Origin: Chrysopilus asiliformis
Taxonomy: Eukaryota > Arthropoda > Insecta > Diptera > Rhagionidae
Reading direction: 5' to 3'
Assembly: GCA_964034945.1 (NCBI GenBank)
Contig: OZ035961.1
Location: forward strand, 70,233,931 to 70,297,930
Length of the DNA stretch: 64,000 nt
A program made the translations under genes and the position numbers. The notes beneath the pieces are model-generated. The model had not been told where the DNA came from and did not search any database. It saw nothing but the letters and a program-made list of their open reading frames with translations. Of this stretch, positions 1 through 9,496 are shown piece by piece (the first letter of the stretch is position 1; the number at the start of each line of letters is the position of its first letter).

Positions 1-133
1 TCGATAGTGGCTTTGGTGGGATCGAAATATAACACAACAAGCGCGAGAGAGTTTTCATGTGCGCCTTGCCTTTGTATGATGATGTCGACGTATCTAAAAA
101 TTTCATTTTGATACCACTAGAGCCACCATCTAA
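1..133. repeat. Short inverted-repeat element, possibly cut by window edge
   Basis: The first bases (GATAGTGGCTTTGGTGGGAT, from position 3) recur as an imperfect reverse complement ending near 133 (ATACCACTAGAGCCACCATC). This gives a terminal inverted repeat of roughly 27 bp around a core of about 80 bp, so a small MITE is the simplest reading. No target duplication can be judged because the left flank is missing. Confidence 0.4.
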
Positions 134-1285
134 TAATAATAATAGTAGATATATGATTAAATTTAAAAAAAATAATATTTTAATGCATTCATTACTTTTA
201 TATTGTAGTGAAATTTATAAATAACCTGTTGTAGTTAATGCATTGAAATTATTTCAAACTTTAATTGAATATTAAAAAAATATGCCTTCGATAATATGTA
301 CATTAAACAAGCCCAAGTCAAAAAGGGAAAATTATCGCTTCTAATTAATATACATATTTGACTTTATTTCAGACAAATTTCCAAAAAAAAATTTCTACAA
401 AACTATTGTATTTAAAATAGGTCAAACAGCTTCAAAAATATGTCCCTAGCGAAAAGCAGCATTCGACAACAGGTTTAGCAAAAATAATTTCAGACGAACT
501 GCTAATGCGATATAACTGGGATGGACAGATGAACAAAAAGCCACTAAAATCTCTGAAGCTTTTCACGACAGTTGTTTTTGGTATGTGTAATTGTAATCAT
601 TTTGTTTCCTATTTAATTCGTACTTTATTTTTAGTGGCATGGCAGGAAAAATTTGTTGATTTTAACAACTACGAGGCGTCAATGAGAAAACAAATATTTG
701 AGGCTCATAATAGAAGAAATCGTCAAATAAATCGCCTTAAACATGTTTCAGTTTCTGTTGAAACTCATGTTTCAAAGTAAATATATATTAAATATTGAAT
801 TCCTTTGAATAAGACTGAAGGTCTGAACTTAACAAAATGCAATATTACATATTACAAGCAATATAAATATGACCAAGTCGTATAATATGATATTTTTAAT
901 TTTATTACTAATTTAGTTAGTATTGTATAAGATTAAATAAGAACGCAATCGAACTTAAATGAAAGTTCTTAAAAACGAATTGAACTGTGGAAATGAAATA
1001 AACTAAATGTAATGTAACATACAAATTAAAATAAATAATAAATATTTATAAATATATTTTTTTTTTTAGTTTTTTTATTTGAGAAAACCCCGCGCGCGAA
1101 AAAAAACCCCATCAGCGCCATCTGTTTTCCGGACTTAGTACTAATGAAGACATACTTTCAGACATGTCTTTAAGATAGACATAGACATGCTCTGTGCGTT
1201 GGTCTTGCGAGTGTCTTTACTTTGTCTTTAAGACTGGTATTGAAGACGCCTTTAAAGTCGTCTTGAAGACACCTTTCACTGGGTG
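134..1285 (+). mobile_element. Right end of a DNA transposon with CCCAGTG terminus
   Basis: The stretch ends at 1285 in TTTCACTGGG, abutting a dispersed repeat (1286 onward) that is uninterrupted at about 28.1 kb, so 1285/1286 is an insertion boundary. The last 150 bp contain repeated AAGACA/TGTCTT motifs in both orientations (for example 1146-1270), as expected for subterminal transposase-binding sites. The same terminus, read inward as CCCAGTGAA, occurs at 2573 and 7555. The left end is not in the window. The DUF4806-like exons are inside this element. Confidence 0.45.
421..780 (+). CDS. Last two exons of a DUF4806-like accessory gene of a transposable element
   Basis: Two exons are readable. 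The first opens after a possible acceptor (AAAATAG before 421; an in-frame stop overlaps that acceptor) and ends at 580. The second runs 635-780 and ends in TAA. The 54-bp intron (581-634) starts GTATGT and ends TTTTTAG, and the frame continues across it (codon G/TG). The protein reads ...ISDELLMRYNWDGQ...K, then ...VAWQEKF...RRNRQINR, then a basic tail. The 'DELL..YNW.G....K..L' pattern followed by a basic C-terminus recalls DUF4806 proteins, which are common in insect genomes and often lie in DNA transposons; this match is from memory. The gene lies inside a repeat arm that ends at 1285, so it is more likely a transposon accessory gene than a host gene. Upstream exons are outside the window or unrecognised. 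Confidence 0.5.
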   Translation, partial: VKQLQKYVPSEKQHSTTGLAKIISDELLMRYNWDGQMNKKPLKSLKLFTTVVFGMCNCNHFVSYLIRTLFLVAWQEKFVDFNNYEASMRKQIFEAHNRRNRQINRLKHVSVSVETHVSK

Positions 1286-1800
1286 TTGCTATCCACGATG
1301 TTAGAACATTACTCTTCATAAAATTAGTAGAGAAACTAATTTTAGGACTAGAGGGACTAGTTTTTAGATAGATTTAATATAGCCACTCTACTTAAAGATT
1401 TGTTTAAATTTTCTTTGGTATCAATTTTCGGTTTAAACTTTCTACCAGAGCTAGCCATGAAATTTTACAGAGAAGTTTGATCCTGATGTGGAAATCCGTT
1501 AACCGGAAGTAGCCAAAACGGCGTTTTTTCGCAATTTATTCCGAAACTAACCATTTTCCAGTAGTCTTATGTATTACAAAACTTGGAGAGAATAAAATTT
1601 GCTACATTTATGTCTTTTAATATAACTCTCTTATGAAGATATGCCGGTATTTCAAAAAATTTAGTTTTTTGCGAATATCTCGAAAACTAATGGGTGGTGG
1701 TTCAACGTATAAGAAGAACTAAAACCGTGTTAATTCTACCTGGGTGCACTCTACCCACAGTAGAGCATCCACCAGATGGCTAAATTACTTATTAAATTGG
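1286..1800 (-). repeat. Dispersed repeat, uninterrupted copy (sister of 26.19-28.11 kb)
   Basis: Read on the minus strand this matches the plus strand of 26193-28107. Shared blocks include the AGTAGAGCATCC/GGTAGAATTAACAC start near 1790-1730, the GTTAACCGGAAGTAGCC block near 1500-1520 and the ACATCGTGGATA end near 1296. The 26-28 kb copy carries two MITEs that this copy lacks, so this copy supplies both empty sites. No coding potential is evident. The CTTCCGGTTAACGG and GTTAGTTTTCGAGATA phrases also occur at 23.1-23.8 and 45.9-46.1 kb, so the family has several members here. Confidence 0.7.
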
Positions 1801-2204
1801 CTCGGTCAAGGCAGCTCGGATTTTTCTATCTCGGAAATTTGTGGTTTGCGCCTTTGCTAAAGTTTGTTAAGAACGTTCCACAATGCATTGCACACTATAG
1901 TTCACACATTTTTAACTTTTGAGGGTTTTTTTTTGATATTTTAATTTTTTAAATAGTATTGAAACTTTTTTTTTGCAGGTTTCATAAAACAATATGAATT
2001 GCTTGGACTAATTCAAATTTTTTAAAATTGTTGTACCTCACAATGTCCAGCTAATTTTTAAAGTAAAATTATAATATATATAGTTATTTAATAAAAAAAT
2101 ATCACATATATGTTGTCTTCTAATTTGTGTAAGTATTGAAGCAAAAATTGCTTTTGAAATTCTGCTAAACTGAGACAATCCGTATATTGATGCTGAAATC
2201 TAAC

Positions 2205-2420
2205 TAAATCACGCTATTTCCGGTTTGGAAAGCTCTAGCGAAAAAGTGAGCCGGTACTTTCTGCGTATATCGACGCTCGTCAAAACCCCGTTTACGCTTT
2301 GTGGATATCTACTTCCGGTTTAAAGTTAGCAGCGGACGACTGTTTGCCTATATCCATCTTGTATTTTATTCAAAGCACCTTAGCGAAAAAATGAGCCGGT
2401 ATTGTGGTTCTTCTATCACT
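2205..2420. repeat. Imperfect direct repeat of about 165 bp period
   Basis: The phrase AGCGAAAAAGTGAGCCGGTA (near 2234) recurs as AGCGAAAAAATGAGCCGGTA (near 2382), each preceded by a CTTCCGGTTT-like stretch. The open frame crossing this area (2301-2588) has no recognisable domain and I do not call it a gene. The flanks 1801-2204 and 2421-2572 hold nothing I recognise. Confidence 0.4.
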
Positions 2421-3035
2421 GGGTACTTTTCTGAAAAAATGCTTATTGAGTTGTGGAACGAAAATGAAAGTTCAAATATGCGTTATGTAAACTGCATAGG
2501 ATTGATTTTTAAGACGTCAAATTTGCGCCGGTATTTCGTTAAACATTTGAATTTTCTTCTTTGTACTGACTTCCCAGTGAAAAAATAATAAGGCCTTATG
2601 CATAAGCAGGTCGTAAGCAGGTAAATGGAGATATACAACATTCATATGCGGGAAAAAGATGGTAGATTTTAGCAAATACACGGGAAGTGGAGATTCAAAC
2701 CAGCACAAAAATCTGACCCAAGATGCAAACCTCCGAGACGGGAACTTTTAGTTTGACGTTTCATTTTTGCCGCAAATTCACCTGCATTGGATTGACAAAA
2801 TTTTGAAGGTAAGTTGTTCTTTTATTAATAAAAATAATAAGTTAATAGTGCTAAAAACTGTGATAATGTGTTCTCAGAACACATCCCAAATGTGTCGAAA
2901 TAAATTTTTGTTCGTGTTCGCTAAAATAATTCAGGAAAAAAGATTTTCTTAATGTCATTCTTGTGCGTGTTGTTTTATGTTTAATTATTTTTACGGCTTA
3001 GATGTTTAGTTTTGGGAAAAATGTAGTTAATGTTT

Positions 3036-3158
3036 GAAAACACTAACTACAACACACAAGTTTCGATCGTGGTTATTAAGCCCCATGAATTGGCCCCACG
3101 CCTATTCATGGGGCTTCGTAATCACGATCGAAACTTGTGTGTTGTTGTTAGTGTTTTC
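3036..3158. repeat. Palindromic (foldback) sequence, arms about 55 bp
   Basis: GAAAACACTAACTACAACAC at 3036 is mirrored by its near-perfect reverse complement ending GTTAGTGTTTTC at 3158, with the two copies of CCCCATGAAT/ATTCATGGGG close to the centre. A DNA or RNA hairpin of over 50 bp could form. The outer end (GTTAGTGTTTTCTACC) closely resembles the centre of the 61.3-kb palindrome. Confidence 0.8.
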
Positions 3159-3303
3159 TACCGGCTACGCCACGACTTTCGCCCGGAGATTTCTTGCCCG
3201 GGAAAAATGGTATTTTATCTGGACAAAAGTCTCAATATAAATTGGACATTTGTGCGGAAAATAAATGGACATTTTTTCGGAAATTTCTACGGAATATCCG
3301 GAA

Positions 3304-5589
3304 TCTATATATATAAAAATGGATGTTTGTCTGTTTGTCTGTTTGTTTGAGATTACAAAACTCAAAAACTACTGGACCGATTTTTACGCGGTTTTTTGCA
3401 AAATCATCTGCGTTGCCAGGAGCAGGTTTTTAGCTATGCAGATTTTCAAAATTCGAAACGGAAGGTCCTGTAAGGATAATGAAAATATCCTTTTTCCCAT
3501 TTTTCCCCGGAAAAATTTGCATTATAGGGTTTTTGGGGTCGCTGATCACGAATCCGGTATTAGATTTTCAAAATTCGAAACGGAAGGTCCTGTAAGGATA
3601 ATGAAAATATCCTTTTTCCCATTTTTCCCCAGAAAAATTTGCATTATAGGGTTTTTGGGGTCGCTGATCACGAATCCGGTATTAGATTTTCAAAATTCGA
3701 AACGGAAGGTCCTGTAAGGATAATGAAAATATCCTTTTTCCCATTTTTCCCCGGAAAAATTGCCATTATGGGGTTTTTGGGGTCGCTGATCACGAATTCG
3801 ATATTAGATTTTCAAAGTTCGAAACGGAAGGTCCTGTAAGGATAATACAAATATCCTTTTTCCGATTTTTCGCCGGAAAAATTGGTATTATGGGGTTTTT
3901 GGGGTTGCTGATCACGAATCCGATATTAGATTTTCAAAATTCGAAACGAAAGGTCCTGTAAGGATAAATATCCTTTTTCCCGTTTTTCCTCGGAAAATCG
4001 GTATAAGGGGGTTTTTGGCGCGCTGATCACGAATCCGATATTAGATTTTCAAAATTCGAAACGGAAGGTCCTGTAAGGATAATGAAAATATCCTTTTTCC
4101 CATTTCTCCCCGGAAAAATTTGCATTATGGGGTTTTTGGGGTCGCTGATCACGAATCCGATATTAGATTTTCAAAATTCGAAACGAAAGGTCCTGTAAGG
4201 ATAAATATCCTTTTTCCCGTTTTTCCTCGGAAAATCGGTATAAGGGGGTTTTTGGCGCGCTGATCACGAATCCGATATTAGATTTTCAAAATTCGAAACG
4301 AAAAGTCCTGTAAGGATAAATATCCTGTTTCCCGTTCTTCCTCGGAAAAATCTGTATAAGGGGGTTTTTGGGGGCGCTGATCACGAATCCGGTATCATAT
4401 TTTCAAAATTCGAAACGGAAGGTCCTGTAAATATAACGCAAATATCCTTTTTCCCATTTTTCTCCGGAAAAATTGCCATTATGGGGTTTTTGGGGTCGCT
4501 AATCACGAATCCGGTGTTGGAATTTCAAAATTCGAAACGGAGGGTCCTGTAAGGATAAATATCCTTTTTCCCGTTCTTCCTCGGAAAAATCGGTATAAGG
4601 GGGTTTTTGGGGCGCTGATCACGAATCCGGTATTATATTTTCAAAATTCGAAAAGGAAGGTCCTGTAAGGATAATGAAAATATCCTTTTTCCCATTTCTC
4701 CCCGGAAAATGATCACGAATCCGGTGTTGGAATTTCAAAATTCTAACCGAAAAGTCCTGCAAGATTAACGCAAATGTCTTTTTTCCAATTTTTCTTGATG
4801 CAATTGCCACTAAGGGATTTTCGAGGTCTATGATCGCGAATCCGGTGTTCGATTTTTCAAATGCTAAAGGGAAGGTCCTGTAAGGATAACGCAAATATCC
4901 TTTTTCCATATTTTTCCCCGGAAAAATTGCCATTATGGGGTTCTTGGGGTCGCTGATCACGAATCCGGTGTTGGAATTTCAAAGTTCGAAACGGAAAGAC
5001 CTGTAAGGATAACGAAGTATCCTTCTCATTTTATCTGAGAAAAAAATTGCATTATGGGGTTTTTGGGTTCGCTGATGACGGATCCGGTGTTAGATTTTCA
5101 AAACTCGAAACGGAAGGTCCTGTAAGGGTAACGGAAGTATCTTTTTCCCATTTGTTCCAGGAAATATTGCATTAGGGGGTTTCTGAGCTCGCTGATCACA
5201 GCTCTGCAGTGGGATTTTTAAAAATCGAAACGGAAGGTCCTGTCAGGATAACGAAAATATTCTTTTTCCAAAATTTACCCGGAAAAATTGGCATTATGGG
5301 ATTTTCGGGGTCGCTGATCACGCATCCGGTAATAGTTTTTAAAAAGTCTAAACGGAAGGTCCTGTAAGGATAACGCAAATATCCTTTTTCCAATTTTTCT
5401 CGCAAAAACTGGCTTTAGGAGGTTTTCATGGTTGCTTATCACGAATCTGTTGTTGAAATTTCAAAATTCGAAACGCAAGGTCCTGTAAGAATAATATTTT
5501 TTCCCAAAAATTTTTAAATTATTTATGGTTTTTTTGCATTCTAAAATTTATACAAAAAACTTTAAGCTGGCATTCGTAGGGTCTGCTAG
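3304..5589 (+). mobile_element. Non-autonomous Helitron carrying a minisatellite
   Basis: The element begins TCTATATATATAAAAATGG directly after an A and ends in CTAG at 5586-5589 directly before a T, the A|T insertion context and TC...CTRR ends known for Helitrons. The pre-terminal stretch (ATTCTAAAATTTATACAAAA, then GCTGGCATTCGTAGGG) matches the end of the 44.1-kb element, which has the better preserved hairpin. A phrase near the 5' end (CTCAAAAACTACTGGACCGA) is typical of arthropod Helitron 5' regions. There is no replicase or helicase frame. The open frames across it are products of the repeat array, not genes. Confidence 0.75.
3440..5490 (+). repeat. Minisatellite, about 18 units of 93-125 bp
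   Basis: The unit contains GATCACGAATCCGGTATTAG, AAATTCGAAACGGAAGGTCC, TGTAAGGATAA, a CCTTTTTCCC...CCGGAAAAA block and GGGTTTTTGGGGTCGCT. Anchors for GATCACGAATCCG occur near 3545, 3667, 3789, 3910, 4024, 4145, 4261, 4379, 4502, 4617, 4710, 4831, 4955, 5074, 5194, 5317 and 5438. The first units are nearly identical and the last are more diverged, so expansion was most recent at the 5' side. Related monomers occur at 35.6 kb (inverted) and 58.2-59.0 kb. Confidence 0.9.
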
Positions 5590-5781
5590 TATTTCATAAA
5601 ATAATTAAAAACAAATTTTTTTTTTCATTTTTGCCTTTTACCATAAACCGATAATAAAAGGTTTCATTATCTTTTAGGTGGACAATTTTTGGAGCAAAAG
5701 GACGAAAAATAAAATTGATCTCTAAAAATCTTGTAAGTATATTTTTGTTCAACAAATTTTTATAATATATTTTGCCTGATA

Positions 5782-6796
5782 ATGGACGATCTTTCCTATA
5801 GACGTCGTCGGCAAATTATATGCCAAATCGCCGACGATAACCTCAACTATTTTTATTCAGATCTCCAATCTGAAGAACCTTCGTGTTTACCACCATCAAA
5901 TGTGGAATTTCCTAGTGCGGGAAGGGAAAGCGATCTTGCGTGTGATACCACAAGTGATGATCGAGTTTTTTTAGATTATTTTAGCGATGCATCAGACAAT
6001 TCTGATATAGAAATAAGTGTGGATCAGAAATCCCAATTAGCTGCAAAACTTGGTCATTGGATGCTACACCACAACATTTCTGTTCGACCTTTTAAAAATT
6101 CTAAACGAATTTGGCCTTGCTGTGGCAATTTCGAGACAGGGGCTTATTTCCAAAACAGCACAAAGCTGTGTGCCGATAATTCAACAAGTTGATGATGGTG
6201 AATTTATGTACATAGGGATACAAAATTCCATAAATTCTTTTAACAACTCTCACTTGTCAAATTTGAACGAAATAATTATAGACTGCAATATAGATGGGCT
6301 ACCATTATTCAAAAGTTCACGAAAAACTTTGTGGCCCATTATAGGTCACATTGTTAATGCTGGACAGTCTTGTCCTTTTGTTATCGGTGCTTTTACAGGG
6401 CACGGTCATCCAAAAAGCACCGAGTGGTTCTTGGACGATTTCGTGAAAGAAGTTACCGATTTGCGCGAAAATGGGATTGCAATTAATCATTGCACTAAAA
6501 GGAAACCTTTTTCCGTTCGTTTGTTTACTTGTGATGCACCTGCTAAGTCATTTTGTAAATCAGTAAAGCATCACAATTCTCACTCTGGTTGCCATGAATG
6601 CAACCAAAAAGGATTTACTATGGAGCATACTACGGTCTACAATCTTACTTCAGGTACTATGGGGACTGATGAAAGTTTTGAACACAGAGCAGATCCGAAC
6701 CATCAAAATTTGCAAAGTCCTACTATTTTAGAAAGAGCCAGTTTTAAAATGGTTTCTCAATTCTTTTATATCAGCTCAACTATATTTTCAACATGA
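5782..6796 (+). pseudogene. Tnp2/Transposase_21-like transposase, frameshifted and truncated
   Basis: An ATG at 5782 opens 100 or so good residues (MDDLSYRRRRQIICQIADDN, an acidic middle). The homologous reading then jumps frame near 6085, from ...HHNISVR to ...LLKILNEFGL, and continues to about 6770. The second part has the pattern DCNIDGLPLFKSS, WPIIGHI, PFVIGAFTGHGHPKSTEW.LDDF, then a cysteine/histidine stretch CDAPAK...HHNSHSGCHECNQKG and ERASFKMVSQF. From memory this is the layout of the animal relatives of plant Tnp2 (CACTA) transposases. The normal C-terminal half is missing: after MVSQF the frame meets a stop at 6794. Expected activity was cut-and-paste transposition of the surrounding element; this copy is dead. 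6797-7010 contains no further recognisable coding sequence. Confidence 0.6.
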
Positions 6797-7022
6797 CATC
6801 AATCACCAACATGCCCACAAATGTTCAACATCAACTTCAATACAGCTAATTGACAAGAATGTTGAGAAGAAGGTTTCTAGTTTGTGGGCGCGTTTAATCT
6901 TTCTCTTCACTCTTGTTTTTTGTATTATTTTTTTTCTATGGCTTAGTACGCTATGCATTTTTAATAATATATTAGTGTTTTTTTCTGTCTAGTATTATTT
7001 ACTGTTTCAGGTGATCCTAAAC

Positions 7023-7280
7023 ATGTCTGAGAGAAATCCTAAACGAAAATTAGACGAACATGATTTTCAGAACGAAGAAGTTCTCATTGCCGTTAATCGT
7101 CCAAAAAAGAGGGATTTCAGAAATGAAGACCTTCAAAAATTGCGATTAGTACCGAGGAAGGTGGAAATTGCGCCGATTCATAACACCCGCATAGTACCGG
7201 AACAAAGCCACACAGAACACGAATTGGCGGAGTTTCTATTTTTATATGATGAAAAATTTTGTGATATGTACAATAAATGA
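7023..7280 (+). CDS. Small charged protein of unknown function within the transposon
   Basis: An 85-residue frame starts MSERNPKRKLDEHDF, at an ATG just after a stretch ending TTTCAG, which could be a splice acceptor, and ends FLYDEKFCDMYNK. It is highly charged, with alternating basic (NPKRK, NRPKKRDFR, VPRKVE) and acidic runs and no membrane segment or cysteine motif. I do not recognise a family. AATAAA signals follow closely (7273, 7298), consistent with a transcript end. Its place between the transposase and the right subterminal repeats suggests an accessory ORF of the same element, perhaps the last exon of a longer spliced product. It may equally be chance. Confidence 0.35.
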   Translation: MSERNPKRKLDEHDFQNEEVLIAVNRPKKRDFRNEDLQKLRLVPRKVEIAPIHNTRIVPEQSHTEHELAEFLFLYDEKFCDMYNK

Positions 7281-7619
7281 ATTGATATTTTTGTTAATAA
7301 AAACTAAATATAAAAAAAAAATATCTTTATTTTATTTAAATTTCCCTCCAAATATTTTACAGCTAGCGCCATCTACTGTGATACCGAAAACAGCGCCATC
7401 TATTAGCAGCTTCCGACCTGCTTACGAATTGCTTACGCGTACTGCTTATTTTATGTGAAATGGGCAATGCTTCGGTTATGGGAGCATAAGCACTCCGTAA
7501 GTTATACGCGTAAGTTGTACATAAGCACTTAATAAGCACTTATGCATTCACTGGGTTATTACAATTGAATGTGGAAAAATTTTTATGATTAAAGATCGAT
7601 GCATGAAACTACGTTTAAA

Positions 7620-8030
7620 CTCAGCGGTCAGGAGAAATCGACCGCTAAAGATGCCAGCACACATTTTACCAAGAGTGAAAAATCTTCCGACTGGTGGTTT
7701 TTTTTCGGATATCGCATTTTACAATAAATTAAATATCTCTCGATTGGAAGTTTTTCTCGGAAATCGGAGAAATGCCATTCGAGGTAAGTGTCCCCCCTTT
7801 CCAAAACCGCTTTCAGACCGAAAAAATTCACTTCCGGTGAGGAGTTATGCCACGCAATAGGAGCCAGCACACATTCGGAAATAATGGAAACAACTTTTTT
7901 TGGGTCAATTTTTCAAAAATCTGAGAAATACCACCAAACTCCCATTTCTCCCCTTTCAGAAACCGCTTTCAGATCGAAAAAATTCACTTCCGGTAAGGAG
8001 TTATGGCACGCAAAAGGGGTACATGTACAA
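7620..8030 (+). repeat. Imperfect tandem duplication of about 175 bp
   Basis: CGCTTTCAGACCGAAAAAAT...CACTTCCGGTGAGGAGTTATG (7808-7849) recurs as CGCTTTCAGATCGAAAAAAT...CACTTCCGGTAAGGAGTTATG (7963-8004), with further matches upstream (GAGAAATGCCA / GAGAAATACCA; GCCAGCACACATT at 7651 and 7863). No coding frame survives both units. The rest up to 8400 holds nothing I recognise. Confidence 0.6.
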
Positions 8031-8400
8031 AAAAAAATTATGATTTTCAATTACAGTTCCCATGCTGCCATTATGAATGTGACATACGAAATTCCCTAAA
8101 GAAATTCTAAACAACTAAAGAAATTCCCGCCAAAATGAAAATAAATTAAATTTGCAATTTTCCAAACTTTGAGTGGAGGAAAATGCGTATCTATTTTGGA
8201 GGTATTTTCCCGGAAAACAGGTAACAGATCTGTGAAGAAAACAGCCTGGGAACGACAAAAATCATGGAAAATCTGACGATGGCCAAAGAATGGGGAAATT
8301 AATTTTTTAATTTTCCTGTTTTCTTCCCATTTAATGGATAAAATTACATAGAAATTGGCATTTTCAAAGAGAATTTGCATTTTCAGATGAAATCCCACAA

Positions 8401-8445
8401 TTTTCTATTTATTTATTTATTTATGTTTATTTATTTATTAATCCT
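8401..8445 (+). repeat. (TTTA)n microsatellite
   Basis: About eleven copies of TTTA, interrupted once by a G, sit directly before a block (8446-8640) shared in part with 41.35-41.46 kb. Confidence 0.85.
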
Positions 8446-8529
8446 GTAAGCCTGCGTGGAAGCTGGCAAAGCAGGCTCTGATGACGGTGAGCCAGCTTTC
8501 CATACCAGAAACAGGCTCCTGATGGGTTT

Positions 8530-8640
8530 TCAGGGCAGACATGTCCGACCTGTTGGGGGGAAATTTGGATGTGAAAACATCCGCAAAAATAATATAATTT
8601 TGTTGTTTTTGCAGACCTTATAAGCCGAGAAATTCCAATA
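8530..8640. repeat. Dispersed repeat shared with 41352-41455
   Basis: CAGACATGTCC...GGAAATTTGGATGTGAAAAC, then ATCCGCAAAAATAATATAAT, then TTTTTGCAGACC.TATAAGCC, matches 41352-41455 closely over about 100 bp. No ends or coding potential could be defined. Confidence 0.65.
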
Positions 8641-8776
8641 GGACTTAATGTAAACGTTCATCTCAGCTTTTAAGGAAAACTTCGGCTTCGGCCAAAAACT
8701 GTCCTTTGGTCGGACAAAATGCAAGCTCCACAAAACGTCACTCCTCAGTTAACGTAACACTTAAAATTTAATATCA

Positions 8777-9313
8777 AACATAACAAAAGCTATAATTGCC
8801 AATCTGGCAATTATTGAAAACCCGTATGGTGATATTCGTATCAAAATTCGAACAGTTGTACCAAAATTCCACTTTGAAGTCAAACTTTCCAATAAGATTT
8901 TTTAAAATTTATTTTAATCGGATTTTGATGTATGGGAGTTTTATGTAGAATCATATCCTAAATAACTTTTGTTCTTGCACTTTTTTGATAAGATGCACCG
9001 TTTTGGAGATATTCGCAAAAAACGTTTTCGTTCATATGGGGGGTACCCCCCCTAATGGTCCATTTTTGCCCATGAACGAACTTAGCCTCGCATTTTACGA
9101 AAAACGGACCTGCGCAAAATTTCAAGTCTGTAGCTCAATCCGTGCGCCCGCAATCCGCGCCATAGACGGACGGACGGACATGCAAAATTCAATTTTTTTT
9201 ATCATTCTAAAAACACTGGTGTAATTCATTTTTTTTGTGATGACGGGATCTTGGCGTTACAAACGGTAATGCAAATCTAATATACGCTTTGGTTTCACCA
9301 TACGGGTATAAAA
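8777..9313 (-). mobile_element. Helentron/DINE-1-like short element, copy A
   Basis: A copy of about 540 bp of a family with six members here. Read on the minus strand it begins near ATACCCGTATGGTGAAACC (this copy has CGTATATTAG changes) and ends with a hairpin ATTGCCAGATTGGCAAT followed by ATAGCTTTTGTTATG. A 13-bp inverted pair (ACCCGTATGGTGA / TCACCATACGGGT) lies just inside both ends, and a short GGAC repeat lies in between. Subterminal inverted repeats, an internal simple repeat and a 3' hairpin are the known design of DINE-1-type Helentrons, on which the class call is based. Confidence 0.65.
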
Positions 9314-9460
9314 ATGATGAAATCTATTAACAGAGTTCAAAAGGCCGAAAATCAGCGTGACGTCTTTTATGGAGCCAAAAAATGTCCACTCGCATCCTCA
9401 GATATACCCCGGAGAGGGTTCATATCAAATAAAAGTATTGAAATTAAATTGTAATATTAA

Positions 9461-9466
9461 TTTATT
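9461..9466 (-). promoter_or_regulatory. Candidate polyadenylation signal of the EF-Tu gene
   Basis: AATAAA on the minus strand lies about 31 bp beyond the stop codon at 9497-9499. It is the nearest canonical signal downstream and would give a very short 3' UTR. Confidence 0.6.
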
Positions 9467-9496
9467 TATAGTAAAACTTAAATAATAATTGTGTGA

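Larger units (their letters stand above)
2573..7555 (+). mobile_element. CACTA/Tnp2-like DNA transposon, about 5 kb, degraded
   Basis: The ends read inward as CCCAGTGAA on both sides (2573 and 7555). Both flanks are rich in short subterminal repeats of the type CATAAGCA and CGTAAGCAGG (2592-2626 on the left, 7418-7545 on the right), in both orientations, which is the architecture of CACTA/EnSpm-like elements. Inside are a broken transposase (5782-6796) and a small acidic/basic ORF (7023-7280). The left half has been inflated by a palindrome (3036-3158) and a Helitron (3304-5589). No clear target duplication was found. The superfamily assignment comes from transposase layout and end structure and is not certain. 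Confidence 0.5.

Noticed and set aside
3036..3158. CRISPR-like or bacterial attachment structure in palindromic regions
   Set aside because: The window is a eukaryotic genome with spliced genes. The palindromes and tandem units have no constant-repeat/variable-spacer pattern.
3265..3839. Open frames of 150 and 66 residues in the minisatellite
   Set aside because: They are translations of the 120-bp repeat unit, with repeated blocks such as VLGSLIT and no domain. Similar frames exist on the other strand.
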